Assembly (NCBI GenBank): GCA_964036665.1 | Contig: OZ038530.1 | Coordinates: forward strand, 22,466,001 to 22,530,000 | DNA length: 64,000 nt | DNA from: Gordius sp. MW1 | Taxonomy: Eukaryota; Nematomorpha; Gordioida; Gordea; Gordiidae | Direction of reading: 5' to 3' | In this document: piece by piece, positions 13,501 through 24,269 of the stretch | How positions within the stretch are numbered: position 1 is the first letter of the stretch | Layout: each line of letters begins with the position of its first letter | Translations under genes and position numbers: made by a program | The notes under the pieces: generated by a model | Databases searched by the model: none | Told to the model about the DNA's origin: nothing | What the model saw: only the letters and a program-made list of their open reading frames with translations

Positions 13501-16500
13501 TCAAAATTTTTAAGATTTTTGATTTTTTTAAACTCAATTTATGAACAAACTATAAACACTTTTTTCTCATTTATTTTCCTATAGTCGAAATTGACTATAT
13601 TGACGGTTGCCTACATCTAATTTGTCTGACCCGGCCAAGGGCCAAAATGCTGGTTAATTCCTATTTATATTAGCTACTTTGTGAATTCTTGTGTTTAAAA
13701 ATTGTGGGGAATATAAACTTTAATTTCAAACTAATCTGTATTTTCCACGCACATTATTGCTTTAAAGTGTTGCAAAAACGGATGGGTTTTGTTTGGTGGG
13801 CCTTTGGCTTTAGTCGACCAAACGTAAACAGCCAAAGATCTGATTTTTGGGTCTATTTTTCTTAGTCGACCTCTAGGCTCGTTCGAAATTTGAAAAATAG
13901 ACTAGAGCGAAAACCAAAGTTCGGCCAAACAAAACCCAGCCGTTATTACGAAACTATAAGATGCCCATTTTATAATTGGAATTTCCAGAAACCTCCACTA
14001 GTTTTAAAAGCATTTGCATTGAAACTTTTACAATTTAGATTTACTAAACGTTTCTCGAACCCGTAGGTGTTTAGTATTTCTAAATTTTATTAACTCCCAC
14101 GCAATTTATACTCGCCTACCTTCCTTGTTACGTGAAATGTCCCGTCTCGTCTTGTTCAACTTTTTCCATCGCTATTTTTAAAAATACCCCCAATACTAAA
14201 TTTTACTGAGTACATTTCAAAATGGCCGCCGTTGAAAATTATGGTGTTGTAGAATGCAAAGTTTGGCGAAATCCGTTAAATTTATTCCGCGGTGCCGAGT
14301 ACAATCGTTATAACCGAGCCACTGGGAGGGAGGCCCTCACCTATTACGATATGAATTTATCGGCTCAAGATCATCAAACGTTTTTCACTTGCGAAAGTGA
14401 CGCTGGCAAATCTGATTACGAAAGTATAAAAAAAATACAAAAAAATCTAATTTTTTCAAATATTTTTTGTTGGACTTTGCCTGAAAAATAATGTTTTTTG
14501 TCTTTTTTTATATTTTATTTGATTTCATTTATTTGTATATTTTTACTAATTTTTGCCCAAAAAATAGGCTAGCGATTGAGTTATATAATCTAGTGATTTT
14601 GTAGTTTTGAATTTGATATAGAACTTGTTGTGTAGATAATGTTTGAGGAAGTCGAATTTATTTCAACATTTTTAGTCATTTATCTAAGTTTTTAGAATGC
14701 TTGTTAGAGCAAAATTTTCATACACTTTTTCTTCCCCATACTTTATTTTATACTTTGTTGGGAATTTATACAATTCTATTATTTGTTAATTTAGATTTTT
14801 TGTTAATTTTGATTTACTATTAAAATATATTTTATGGGCGAAACTTAGTAATGCAAATAGCGTGGAGAGAAAGGGATACGGCTACTCGAATTAGACTGGC
14901 CAAAGAAGCCCTGCAAAAGAATCCCGAGTATATTATCTAATTTACGACCGCCGACCATAAACGATTAAGGCTACAGCAGAGGGGTAGTGTTGTAAAAACG
15001 GGCAGGTTTTGTTTGGTCGACTTAACATAACCAGACCAAAGATTTTTGGTCTGTTTTGTTCGGTCGACCTCTAGGCTTAGTCGGAATTTGAAAAAGGAAC
15101 AGGGTCGACCTTTGTTAGTCCTAGTTGAACCAAAGGGGTCGACCAAACAAAACCCAGCTGTTTTCGCAACACTACAGATGGGTGAACAGCTGATTTTTGC
15201 ATTGCTTTTTATTAAGTGACTTTGGCCGCTATCTGTAATAAGTTATGGGAGAAAGAGTAATGGGAATATCAGCTGTTCGTCAATCTATTGTATCCATCAT
15301 AGACTAGATAGACTGCTCATCAACTTTAAATGAGTCTACCTTTTTTCCGCCGCCATTTTGAAATTAGCATAAATAAGGGAAGGGGTATATAGATTTTTAT
15401 AGTAATTTTGGGTAATTAAAGCGTTTTTTAAGCGTTATAATGAGATATGAACTGGTTAACCTATAAAAACGGCATTTTAAATGTTAGATCAGTTACAAAA
15501 TTGATGACAAAATAAAAAACTGTGATGAAGTGTTGTTAAAGTAATTTAGTGCCATCTGCATTTTATTAAATAATCATCCATTATCATTCTTTTTTATTAA
15601 ATTAACTTTTTCTGCTTTAACAATGGCGGGTACACTGCAGAAAGACATGGATGATAGTTAAATTTTAAAATGGTGGATATAATGGTACACATTTTACCAT
15701 ATATGAAATATATAGCATGAGCAGTCTATGTGGTTTATGATTGTATCACAAGTCTATGTTTAACACACATTTTTCCTTGCCATTTTCTCTAAATACGTTT
15801 ATTATATAAATTTTGCATCAAATTAAAGTTTTTACCTCCTGTTTCATAAAACGCGTTTAAATCGACTTTTTCGAAACTTTTTATTATTCATTTAAATGAT
15901 TGAATTTGAACAATTGTATTTTTAGGTGTCCACCAGCTTTAATTTTATTGGCGGAAGAAGAAGCAACAACTATCATGGAAGTATGTGGATTTTATTTTAA
16001 TTGTTTTTCCTATTAGAATATTTATAGATTATTATCTACTGCTAATAGTGCTACTTTCGAGATTTATTGTTATAAATTTAGATATTTTTTGGCGAGGAAT
16101 AATATTTTATACGCCACAAGAAATTTTTCTAAGATATCTGGTCTCCAAGCATCTTTAAAAACTTTTTTTTTATCATTTTAAAGGGTCGTGAAATGATGTT
16201 ATAATTTTGAAATGACATGAAGATAAGTCGAGTTTAAAACTAATTTTTTGGTCATTTCAACAAAATTGCCTTAGGGACCCCTCTCGTAAAAACATAATGG
16301 CAGAGCTTTAGAAACCCCATCATTAAAAAAATTTCTGATATGATTGCTCTATTTATTTAAAACTTTTTTGTTAAATAACTTGCTTCCCCCCCCCCCTCTC
16401 TAAGTATAAATACCTATAGCTAACAATTTAAATTGATTCAATTTCTATTTTAAATGTCCTTGAAGGCGGAAAAAATGTTGAGGCAAGCGCTAAAATTTGC

Positions 16501-19500
16501 GGAAAACAATTATCGTCAATCTATGCAAAGTGGTCCACACCAGACTCTAGTGGCAGAATCGACCCACCGTCAGTTTGCGTTTTAACCCCTAAAAAATTAA
16601 AAAAAAATAATTTTATTTTCATTTTTAACCCTTTTAACAACTTAAATTTTATTTTAAATTTCTCAAAATTACTTATTAAAGCATTTAATTTTTGTATATT
16701 ACGTTTTACGTAAAAGGTCGCGATACGAATTTGTGCGTTTACATTAGACGACGCCTGGCTATGTGTCTGAGAAAATTGGGCAAGTACAAGGAATGCGTCA
16801 AAATGATGAGAGACGTAATAAAGCCTGGCTTTGTCACATTTTTGTTTTTATTTTTCAATCGAAATGTTTTGCGAGAAAGCATTTTTATTGGGCCACGAAC
16901 CATGAGCTTATAGGCTTGACCTAACGGTCAACTCTGGTTTGTTTTTCTAATTTTGACCGAGCCTAGTGGTCGACCAAGATAAATAGACCAAAAAAACGTT
17001 GGTTCGTTTATGTTTAGTCGACTAAAACCAAAGGGGTCGACCAAACAAAACCCAACCGTTTTCGCAACACTAGTATACGTCTGATTGAAATACGATTAGT
17101 TTAAAATACTAATCTTATGATGCGCTGTTAGTAATATTTGTTATATCTTCCTCTTTCATAAACTCTGTGTGTGCTTGGAATATTTAGAGAAAGGGGATCA
17201 CCTGTCTATTTCTTTGAGAAAAAACGACTTTTTATCACGTGAGTATTAATTGTGGACTAGCCACAAACTACATAGACTGCTCATGTCATATGTTTCGTAT
17301 GGTATATGTGTACCATTAAATCCACGACAATCTCCCATGTCTTTCTGCAGTGTTCCCCATTGTTAAAACAGTAAAAGTGAATTTACCTTACTCATCAATT
17401 AATAAATAAAAACGAATGTTGATACATTATTTTCTAATAAAATGCAGTTGTTATTAGATCGGTTTAACATCACATCATCACAGTATTTTTTATTTTTATA
17501 AATCTTGTAAATGTATATATTTTAAAATGCTATTTTTAATGTTTAACTAGTTCAATATTTTTTCCATCACATCTTAAAAACACTTAACCAAAATCACTAT
17601 TATTTATATATTCATTCCTTTGCACATTTCAAAATGGCGGAAAAAGAACTAATCACATTGATGAGCAGTTTATCTACTCTATGGGAGAGTCGAGTTAAAT
17701 TTAGTGCTAAATAACACAGGTCTACAAACTGAAAACGGTCCAACATACTCTTACAGAGTTTTTTATGGTGAACACAATGGGATAAGGAAGGGAGGGAGAC
17801 CCTAAGTCTGGGTCGATTTTGTGATATTTTATATGTAGGGAGTAAGTGAAATTTTAAGTTATAAATTAAAAACTAATTAACCCAGGGAAAAAATTGTTTT
17901 TGTGTGAATTTCTTCTATATATATGTTTTACCGTCAAGAAATATTAATTGCTATGCAATTTATGGGATCACTTTCCATTTTGTTTGTCCCCCTATTCGGT
18001 GTCTTGCATTCGGTGTCTTGTCTTGCATTCGGTGTCTTGTCTTGCATTCGGTATCTTGTTTTGTTTACTTTTAATTTTTGTTAATTTAACCAGTTTTTGG
18101 GTTCGAATCCCGGTTTTTTTTTTGACTATTATGATTGTTCCTGTTACTACCAATGTTATTATGACTTTTTGGCCGTCCGTTGGGTGCTGACCGATGGAAA
18201 AAAATGACCATTGGCCAAAATGTGAATCTAAGTTTATTTTTTCGTTTTTTTTCGACTATTATGATTGTTCCTGTTACTACCATTGCTATTATGACTTTTT
18301 GGCCGTCCGTTGGGTGCTGACCAATGAAAAAATGACCATTGGCCAAAATGTGAATCCAAGTTTATTTTTTCGTTTTTTTTCGACTATTATGATTGTTCCT
18401 GTTACTACCAATGTTATTATGACTTTTTGGCCGTCCGTTGGGTGCTGACCGATGGAAAAAAATGACCATTGGCCAAAATGTGAATCTAAGTTTATTTTTT
18501 CGTTTTTTTTCGACTATTATGATTGTTCCTGTTACTACCATTGCTATTATGACTTTTTGGCCGTCCGTTGGGTGCTGACCAATGAAAAAAATGACCATTG
18601 GCCAAAATGTGAAACGAAATTATTTTTTTCGTTTTTTTTCGACTATTATGATTGTTCCTGTTACTACCATTGCTATTATGACTTTTTGGCCGTCCGTTGG
18701 CTACTGACCACTGTAAAAAAATGACCATTGGCCAAAATGTGATTCGAAATTTTTTTTTCTCCTTTTTTTCGCTAACATTGATTTATAGACCATCTGTTGG
18801 TACTGACCAATCAAAAAAAATGCCCATTGGCCAAAATGTGATTCGAAAATTTTTTTTCATTATTGTTTTGACTATTATAAATTTATATCCACTTTTAACG
18901 TGTACTGGCTGCTGACCAATGAAAAAAATGACCATTGGCCAAAATGTGAATCCAAGTTTATTTTTTCGTTTTTTTGACTATTATGATTGTTCCTGTTACT
19001 ACCATTGCTATTATGACTTTATGGCCGTCCGTTGGGTGCTGATCAATGGAAAAAAATGACCTTAGGTAACTTTTTATATTTGTTATTAGGTTTTATTAAT
19101 TATATTGTCTGGGTTTCTAAATTTTTAATTGATTTTATTACGTTTTTCGTTGCTTTTTCTATTTTTATATGTTCAAAATTTATAAATTTTACTCGAAATT
19201 TAAATTTTAGATAAATAGCTCTAATCCCATTTCCGAAATTTTAATATGAAATTCCAACAATATTCTTCCATTTATAACTACTTCCCTAAAAAAATAACTT
19301 TTCAATGGAGAAAAGTAGTAGAAAAGTAGTAGCCAGGGTAATTTACAAATTATTATAAATCACTCGAGATTAACATAGAGATCAGGCAGGATCAGGGTTA
19401 TAATATAAGCTAAATATAAATAGATTCTAGAATCTATTTCCATATAAAAAGAAAGATTAAGTATTTGTTATATCTTTCTTAGTTAATCGTTCATCTATTT

Positions 19501-22500
19501 CAGCTAAACCTAATTTAAAAAGGCATTATACAACAACGAGATGTTGTAATAGGCTTCGGGGCTCAAAAAAAAGCTAATAGATCATTTTTTGAATATACCA
19601 TTTTTGAATATCTATGCTATTTTATTTTTAGATATCTTATTAATTAATCTAATTATTATTACATCTTATATTTAAAAGTCATATTTTTGAATATCTAACC
19701 CATTTTCATATATTTAAATTTTATTTTCAAATTTGCTATGCGGCATACACCTCATAAGACATCAAGTACATTTTAGGGTCTAAATTTTTTATTAGCTTTT
19801 TTCTGATCATATTTCCTAGATACGCCTATGACAGTAAACAAAAGTAAGTTTTTAAATTCACTTGACGGCGTCGCGCATCTGTGCATCACTTCACATCACA
19901 TTATCGATTAATTTATTATAAAGGGGAGAGAGGGGAGGGGAAAGGGGAGAAACAGTAGAGCCCCTTATAATTCTAATCCTGCTTACGTCATGCAAATAAA
20001 ATTGTTATTTAGCACAACGCTCTCTCCTAAAAATTTTAGCCAAAGTTTTAATAAATTTCAAATTAATTATGGATTTAAAGGGGGCAACTGCCCCTCTTTG
20101 CCACCCACTGGCTACGCCGATGTTTATTTGTACCTTCAAGGTCGATAGATATTAGGCTTATTATCTCTATACATGGGCGAAGCCAGGTTTTGGATTGGGG
20201 GGGGGGGGGCAAAACATTTAAAAGTAAAAATAATATTTAAACTCATTTATTTATAATTATTTATTATTTATACATTAAGGTTTATATTTTTTCTTTTTAA
20301 CTTTCTTTTTAGGGTTTCTATGAAATCACAATCTAATTAAATGAAATATATTAACCCAGTAAAAAAATATATATACTTTTATAAGGTTAAAAATATATAA
20401 CATAGTTGGCTGTCTTAGCCAAGGGGGAAACCCTAGTAATTATCCTACCCCCTATAGGGATTCTAGCCCCTTCTCACCTTTTTCGCTTATAAATTGCATA
20501 GCAAATAAGCTACATTTATACGTAGAATAGATCAGTCGTCCTTCTTCCCTTCTCCCCCTTCTCCGGGGGTCTGGGGGCGGAGCCCCCAGGAGATGGGGGT
20601 TTGGGGGCGTAGCCCCCAACGGGGGACTGGGGGCGGAGCCCCCAGCAGGGGGTTTGGGGGCGAAGCCCCCAAGGGGGTCTGGGGGCGAAGCCCCCAGTTA
20701 TTTTTTCAATTTTTTATCGGTTCGGTATACACCTCCAAAAAGGAGCAAAAACGTTCATTTTCGCAAATTCGAACTTATTTATTTCAAAAACTTGACGTAT
20801 AAGAAAAAAACGAATGATATATTTGTGTTGCCATAAAAAATTTTAGCAAAATATGTTTACCGTTTTGTTGTCAAGTCTAATATTCCATATCATTGGTCTT
20901 GTTTGTCCTTGGTTTTACATGAAAAATGACGATTTACCCATAATTCCATTGTTAGCCTTTGCTTATTTTTTCCATTATAAAGCTAATCAAAGAATTCCCA
21001 AACATCAACGTCCTGAATATACACGAAAATTTGATCGAGGTTTTGCTAGAGATGCAGGCTTACGCCGACGTTCAAGCCCTCCTCATTAAATACGACGGTA
21101 CGTATAAAGCCCCGCAAAATATATTTTTTTCGGCCCGAGCCCGATTTTATAAACTCAGGCCCGACTCGAACCCGGTCCGACTTTTTTGAAATGGAAATTT
21201 ATCGAAAAAATTTTATTCAGAATACCCACCCTCACCTTCATATAATGTCAAAATTTTTTGTGTCCTCCGAACTGAATAGCCTACTCAACAAAGGAATTAG
21301 TGAAAAGTTTTAAAAATCTTTTAGCTAATTTTTGCCTCGGGGCGGACTCGGGCCTTGGGTCGGGTTGACCCGCGGCCCGAAACTTTAATTTTTGGCCCGA
21401 GCTTCGGACGGCCCGTGCAAGGCTCTAGGTAGGTATTACGATCATAGGCTAATAACAAAAAGCCAAGAAATATTAAGTGAGGCTGTTTATTTTGTGGATT
21501 ATGTAATATTAAACTTTGGTATGGAAAGACAATCCCCTAACGTTCTCATTATTCGTTCTCCCATGACTTTTGCAATTTTCCACCGTACAAGTGCGCATAT
21601 TTCATCCAAAAAAACTCACCAACGATGGCCGCCTTAGTTAATAACTTTTGACGCAGAAATCAGCTGTTCTCCAGTCTATTCCATTATTACTCTATGATTA
21701 CGTTGAAAAGCTTTGCATTTTTTTTACACGATGTTTAAGCAAATTTAGTTTGAAATTTCTTTGAGCTGTATACCTAAAAAATTATTTATTTATTTTTATT
21801 TTCTTATTGATTTTTTGTACAGATATCAGTATGCCCAAATCGGCTACTATTTGCTATACCGCCGCACTTCTCAAGGCTCGCGTAATATCGGATAAGTAAA
21901 AACTCGTTATATATTTCACCATAATAAATTTCAAAAAGCATTCTTACATTATTTTGCTCTAATTATTTATTTTAAAGTTTTGAACCCAAAAGCTAGTCGT
22001 TAACAACATCTGCTATAATTTAATTTTACCCTCCCCCCCCCCCGACCCCTACTTGTAAATTTTTCGTTGAAAGTCATCATGTCAAAATTAAGTCAATTCT
22101 TTTTACAAGACCATTTAGTTATTATAATTTATCTTAATATTTATTACTTTGAACATTATCACACGAGATTTCGACCAGTTGCTTTGTACCGCTCAAACTT
22201 CAAAACTAAGTTTAAATTGTTTTTCCGGCATTTTTTTCGCGAGAAAGGAATAAATGACGTTTTTTATGAATTTTTTTTCCAATAATAGAGGTTTATTTGG
22301 ATTTTATATCTTATTTTGTTGCTAAAGGTTTTCCCCTGAGATAGCCTCTAAGCGTGGTCTTACTACAGCAGAAATGAACGCGGTCGAAGCAATTCACAGA
22401 GCTGTCGAATTTAATCCTCACGTTCCCAAAGTAAAAATATTTTTTCGCCATTTTTTATTAAGATTTTCGTTGAATTTTGTATAATGATACATAATTGTGT

Positions 22501-24245
22501 ACAAATTTTTAAATTGTAGTAGAGGGAGGTATATACCACTGCTCGAACTTATAATAAAAATACTAATTGCTATATGCAATTTATTGGCTTACTTTTGGTT
22601 GTCCTCCGTCCAGTCCTGTCCTGTCCAACTCGTTATTTTTAATAATTGCTGTGGTAATTTATACGTGTTTTTAATGGCTGTGGATTGTGTCTTAAATTAG
22701 GGACTATTTTAAAATACCATTATATTATCTTGCATAATTTTAAATTTTATAAGGTTTTTTGTGTGCGTTTCAATAAAACACATATAATAGATTCTTTTTC
22801 TTTTTTATGTAGTTAAATTAAGAGTGACTTATTTATTCGTTTTTTGTGTTTAGTATTTATTAGAAATGAAGAGTTTAGTGCTGCCACCCGAGCACATTCT
22901 GAAGAGGGGAGATAGCGAAGCCCTAGCCTACGCCTTTTTTCACATTACCCATTGGAAAAAAGTGGAAGGTGCTCTCAATTTACTACATTGTACGTGGGAA
23001 GGAAGTACGCTTATTCATCAAATTTTAACTATTTTTCATCGATTTCTCTTTAAAATCGTCAATTTTCACCCATTTTATATGTTTGCTTTAGAAACCTGCA
23101 GGGTAAACCTAAACCGACCCGCATCATACCTCGGGTCGGGTTCGGGTTAAAAATTTATGCTTTCGGGTCAGGTTTTGGTTGGGGTTGAAAAAAGTGACTT
23201 TGCAGTTGTCTAGTTTGCTTTACGTGAAATTATTTGAGAAATTTGATTGATTTTGACGAATTTATCTTAGTTTTTTAGTGTTTTTTTAATCATATAATAT
23301 AATGTATTTTTTGAAATTACACCTAGCTTTTCGCATGATACCCTACCCGTTGGAAAAAGGTTATCTCTTTTACCCCTATCCTCAGTGTACGGAATCGGCT
23401 GATAAAGAATTATTACCACGTAATTGCCTATTTGATTTCCTTCATTTTTTAATGCAAATCTTGGTGCTTTACTGAGCGTGAATGGAAATTTACTGAGCGA
23501 GAGTTAAAATTAATTTAGGATTGGCATATCATGTCAGTAAGATTGTGTGTTAGTGTTTATTTATTTTTTCCGGCGACGACATTTGTTTCGTGGACACATG
23601 GCTTCTTTAAAGCTAAAAATTTTTGGTAGAAACATTATAAAGGCTAAGTATAAAAATGGGAAATATATGAAATATAAGATCGAGGAAGAAATTAAAATAA
23701 ATAAATCATAATTCGAAAGCGTCGCATTTATCATCCGTTAAAAGCGGTCAGCTGTCGGCCAGGGATTTATTGCGATTAAAATAGGTATATTTTTTGTATA
23801 AGTGAAAAGTTGGTGGAATATTTAGAGACCGGGGAGCGCCCTGGCGAATTTCTTTAAACAGTTTGATGGGTCTTAAAATAATTTAAAGGTTTAAAAAAAT
23901 TGTGATTTATAATTTGATATGAACACGAGCTTTTTGCCGCTAAAATTGTTAAATTTGTTTGTGAAACTTGAAACAAATGGAAGGGCATAACCATAGACTT
24001 TCTACGTCTAAAGAATATTGAATTTTTAAGAAAAATTTAAAAATTAAACTAAATTGTGAATTGCTATTTGAAGTTGAATTGCATTTTTTGATCTTTTTCT
24101 CATAGCTTTCCACGAGGTATCGGTGTACCCGAAGAAAGAGTTGCCATTTTTCATCCTTTTCACCGCTGGCCTGTGTTCTTGTACGGCCCTGCTAGCTTTA
24201 CTAACCCACCAGTACCCAGAGTCAATGGGTTCTTTAGCTAAAATG
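1541..24245 (+). CDS. ST7: ST7 (suppressor of tumorigenicity 7) homologue, C-terminal exon missing
   Basis: ST7 family membrane protein with TPR-like helices; its molecular role is poorly defined, and in vertebrates it is linked to growth and matrix gene control. Exons by GT/AG and phase: 1541-1574, 1620-1702, 12381-12546, 14253-14423, 14849-14927, 15926-15980, 16466-16568, 16717-16814, 20983-21097, 21823-21895, 22328-22430, 22854-23004, 23327-23419 and 24106-24245, totalling 488 codons with every phase closing. Hallmarks are [19 protein letters not shown] (a membrane segment), [111 protein letters not shown] and a C-terminal membrane helix after [17 protein letters not shown]. Vertebrate ST7 has about 30 more residues; I found no convincing last exon after the donor at 24246. 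The start at 1541, followed by a 45-bp intron, is my inference. A 10.7-kb intron (1703-12380) holds several transposons. Confidence 0.93.
3031..3232. mobile_element. hAT MITE, TAGTGTTG family, copy 1
   Basis: Ends AAGTGTTGTAAAAA and, inverted, TAGTGTTGTAAAAA, with GGTCGA-type subterminal motifs. Flanks CGGTGAAG and CATTGAAG match at 6 of 8 positions, consistent with an old 8-bp target duplication. A half-copy with the same right end follows at about 3395-3515. Confidence 0.75.
3836..5235. mobile_element. hAT-like element with (ATTCGA)n ends and decayed transposase
   Basis: Both ends are built from near-tandem ATTCGATTCGA/ATTCGAATC motifs (3836-3985 and 5145-5235), in mostly inverted arrangement. 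Between them the minus strand carries the C-terminus of a hAT transposase. Target duplication not resolved, so boundaries are approximate. Confidence 0.6.
4149..4440 (-). pseudogene. hAT transposase C-terminal dimerisation region, frameshifted
   Basis: Read in two frames: [26 protein letters not shown] in one, then [27 protein letters not shown] in the other, to a stop at 4149. This matches the hAT pattern LA..L..P....S.ERIFS..G...TK.R......V..+..LK. The break near 4240 (a premature TGA in the first frame) shows decay. Further 5' the minus frame stays open to 4730, but I do not recognise that part. Confidence 0.7.
5516..7610. mobile_element. 2.1-kb element with ~650-bp terminal inverted repeats
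   Basis: Starts AGGGACATTCCATGTCAAAT and ends with the inverse. The inverted repeats cover about 5516-6162 and 6958-7610 and are very similar, including AATATGGCGGGTGGGGG inverted. The flanks are AT repeats, so the target duplication (ATAT or TA) is ambiguous. The centre contains one ORF (6152-6766). It lies in the first long ST7 intron. It could fold into a long hairpin. Superfamily not identified. Confidence 0.85.
6152..6766 (+). pseudogene. Unclassified ORF inside the long-TIR element, one stop
   Basis: Open from 6152 to TAA at 6766 (204 codons) except TGA at 6323-6325. Recognisable segments are [60 protein letters not shown] and [20 protein letters not shown]. The pattern WW..LVI....D..IIV..LHP.GP...F..P ... 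P....GR.Y.L recalls a family of uncharacterised invertebrate proteins, possibly transposon-derived (memory, not searched). The ORF enters the left inverted repeat, so its N-terminus may be lost. No catalytic motif recognised. Confidence 0.6.
8592..8750. mobile_element. hAT MITE, TAGTGTTG family, copy 2
   Basis: TAGTGTTGTAACGGCTGTG to the inverted end CCGTTTTTACAACACTA. Flanks ATTGATGG and CTTGATGG agree at 7 of 8 positions, a target duplication. Confidence 0.85.
9713..10219 (-). mobile_element. Composite repeat (ATTGCTATGCAATTTATGGG end) nested in hAT
   Basis: Begins TAATTGCTATGCAATTTATG, then a CCGTC microsatellite, two copies of a GGTGCCCCACCCCTCATCTC unit, and about five tandem copies of a ~57-bp unit (AAGTTGTTTACTTTTAATTG plus CTATGCAATTTAACTAG) at 9985-10219. 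The same segments occur in reverse at 34466-34797. Confidence 0.8.
10296..10451 (+). pseudogene. hAT transposase C-terminal fragment
   Basis: Reads [20 protein letters not shown], then [20 protein letters not shown], then RRSLLPE. This is the hAT dimerisation motif (W....LP.LA.LARKYL..PAT.IPSE.IFS..G.I...R..L). The rest of the gene is deleted or replaced by the nested repeat. Confidence 0.88.
11115..11370. mobile_element. hAT-like MITE, CTCGGGC family
   Basis: GGTCTCGGGCTCGGGTCGGG at the left and GTCGGGCCCGATTCGGGCTG near the right, ending TTTCGCAGGGCTCTA. Same family as 21105-21427. Confidence 0.65.
11432..11575. mobile_element. MITE, CATGGGCGTAGCCA family
   Basis: ATGGGCGTAGCCAGCATTGG, then a poly-G run and CAATAATGATTTAGGGAGGG, to an inverted CTGGCACCCATG. 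Other copies: 25496-25642, 28257-28378 and 51517-51681. Confidence 0.7.
11879..12130. mobile_element. hAT MITE, TAGTGTTG family, copy 3
   Basis: TAGTGTTGTAAAAATGGCTG to CCGTTTTTGCAACACTT with internal GGTCGACC motifs. No clear target duplication remains. Lies 250 bp upstream of an ST7 exon. Confidence 0.75.
12199..12345 (-). repeat. Composite-repeat terminal fragment
   Basis: ATTGCTATGCAATTTATGGG plus GTCCAACTTGTAATTTTTGA. Related fragments are at 12551-12720 (which begins immediately after the ST7 donor at 12547) and 22563-22700, each followed by a shared AATGGCTGTGGA-type segment. Confidence 0.6.
13764..13957. mobile_element. hAT MITE, TAGTGTTG family, copy 4
   Basis: AAAGTGTTGCAAAAACGG at the left and AACCCAGCCGTTATTACG at the right. 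Worn ends, no clear target duplication. Confidence 0.7.
14985..15174. mobile_element. hAT MITE, TAGTGTTG family, copy 5
   Basis: TAGTGTTGTAAAAACGGGCA to CAGCTGTTTTCGCAACACTA. Flanks CAGAGGGG (14977-14984) and CAGATGGG (15175-15182) agree at 7 of 8, a hAT-type target duplication. Confidence 0.88.
15309..15728 (+). mobile_element. MITE with TAGACTGCTCATC ends, copy 1
   Basis: TAGACTGCTCATCAAC at the left and, inverted, GCATGAGCAGTCTA at the right; 420 bp, non-coding. The interior CTGCAGAAAGACATGG recurs inverted in the copy at 17273-17672. Confidence 0.78.
16911..17072. mobile_element. hAT MITE, TAGTGTTG family, 5'-truncated copy
   Basis: Right end ACCGTTTTCGCAACACTA is intact; the left end is lost. 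It begins about 100 bp after an ST7 exon. Confidence 0.65.
17273..17672 (-). mobile_element. MITE with TAGACTGCTCATC ends, copy 2 (inverted)
   Basis: Same ends and interior as 15309-15728 but opposite orientation (CCATGTCTTTCTGCAG). Two inverted copies in neighbouring ST7 introns. Confidence 0.75.
17945..19075 (-). mobile_element. Composite satellite-bearing repeat, copy in ST7 intron
   Basis: Starts ATTGCTATGCAATTTATGGG, then a GTCTTGCATTCGGT minisatellite (17997-18060), a tRNA-type B-box GGTTCGAATCC (18100-18110), then about seven ~130-bp tandem units. The distal end is not defined. Confidence 0.75.
18118..19060. repeat. Tandem ~130-bp satellite array
   Basis: Each unit reads GACTATTATGATTGTTCCTG, TTACTACCATTGCTATTATG, TTTTTGGCCGTCCGTTGG, then GACCAATG, a run of A, and a hairpin-forming ATGACCATTGGCCAAAATGT. 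Two middle units (18720-18900) are shortened. The open frames crossing this array are artefacts of the repeat. Confidence 0.9.
20150..20225. mobile_element. Poly-G MITE fragments
   Basis: ATGGGCGAAGCCAGGTTTTG plus a 12-G run. The adjacent 19820-20120 carries a related inverted pair (TACGCCTATGACAG ... GGCTACGCCGATG) with GGGGCAACTGCCCC. Confidence 0.5.
20440..20560 (-). repeat. Left-end fragment of the composite repeat
   Basis: The reverse complement contains TTTGCTATGCAATTTATAAG followed by the sequence matching 33420-33480. It abuts the GC-rich hairpin array. Confidence 0.55.
20564..20698. repeat. GC-rich hairpin array
   Basis: Four to five tandem units of GGGGGTCTGGGGGCGGAGCC CCCA type, each a near-perfect palindrome (GGGGGCGAAGCCCCC). 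GC is far above its surroundings. It lies 290 bp upstream of an ST7 exon. Confidence 0.9.
21105..21427. mobile_element. hAT MITE sitting on an ST7 splice donor
   Basis: Ends TAAAGCCCCGCAAAAT and, inverted, TAGAGCCTTGCACGGG, with GGCCCGAG arrays inside. Target duplication GGTACGTA (21097-21104) and GGTAGGTA (21428-21435), 7 of 8. The first copy is the donor of exon 20983-21097, so the element begins 8 bp into the intron. Confidence 0.88.
23090..23215. mobile_element. hAT-like GGGTCGGGTT MITE fragment
   Basis: AGAAACCTGCAGGGTAAACC to GACTTTGCAGTTGTCTAG with CGGGTCGGGTTCGGGTT inside. The TIR resembles other GCAGG-ended elements here. Confidence 0.5.
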
Positions 24246-24269
24246 GTGAGTTTATCGTAGGCGAGTAGG

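Noticed and set aside
14222-14252. Methionine at 14222 as start of ST7
   Set aside because: The sequence before 14253 is intron. The AG at 14251-14252 joins in phase to the G at 12546, giving MECKVWRN as in known ST7 proteins.
18100-18110. A tRNA gene at the GGTTCGAATCC motif
   Set aside because: No acceptor stem, anticodon arm or A-box could be found around it; only the B-box-like motif is present.
18086-18728. Several open reading frames on both strands across 18086-18915 and 34114-34475
   Set aside because: They are translations of the tandem satellite; the repeat unit lacks stops in some frames by chance and encodes no plausible protein.
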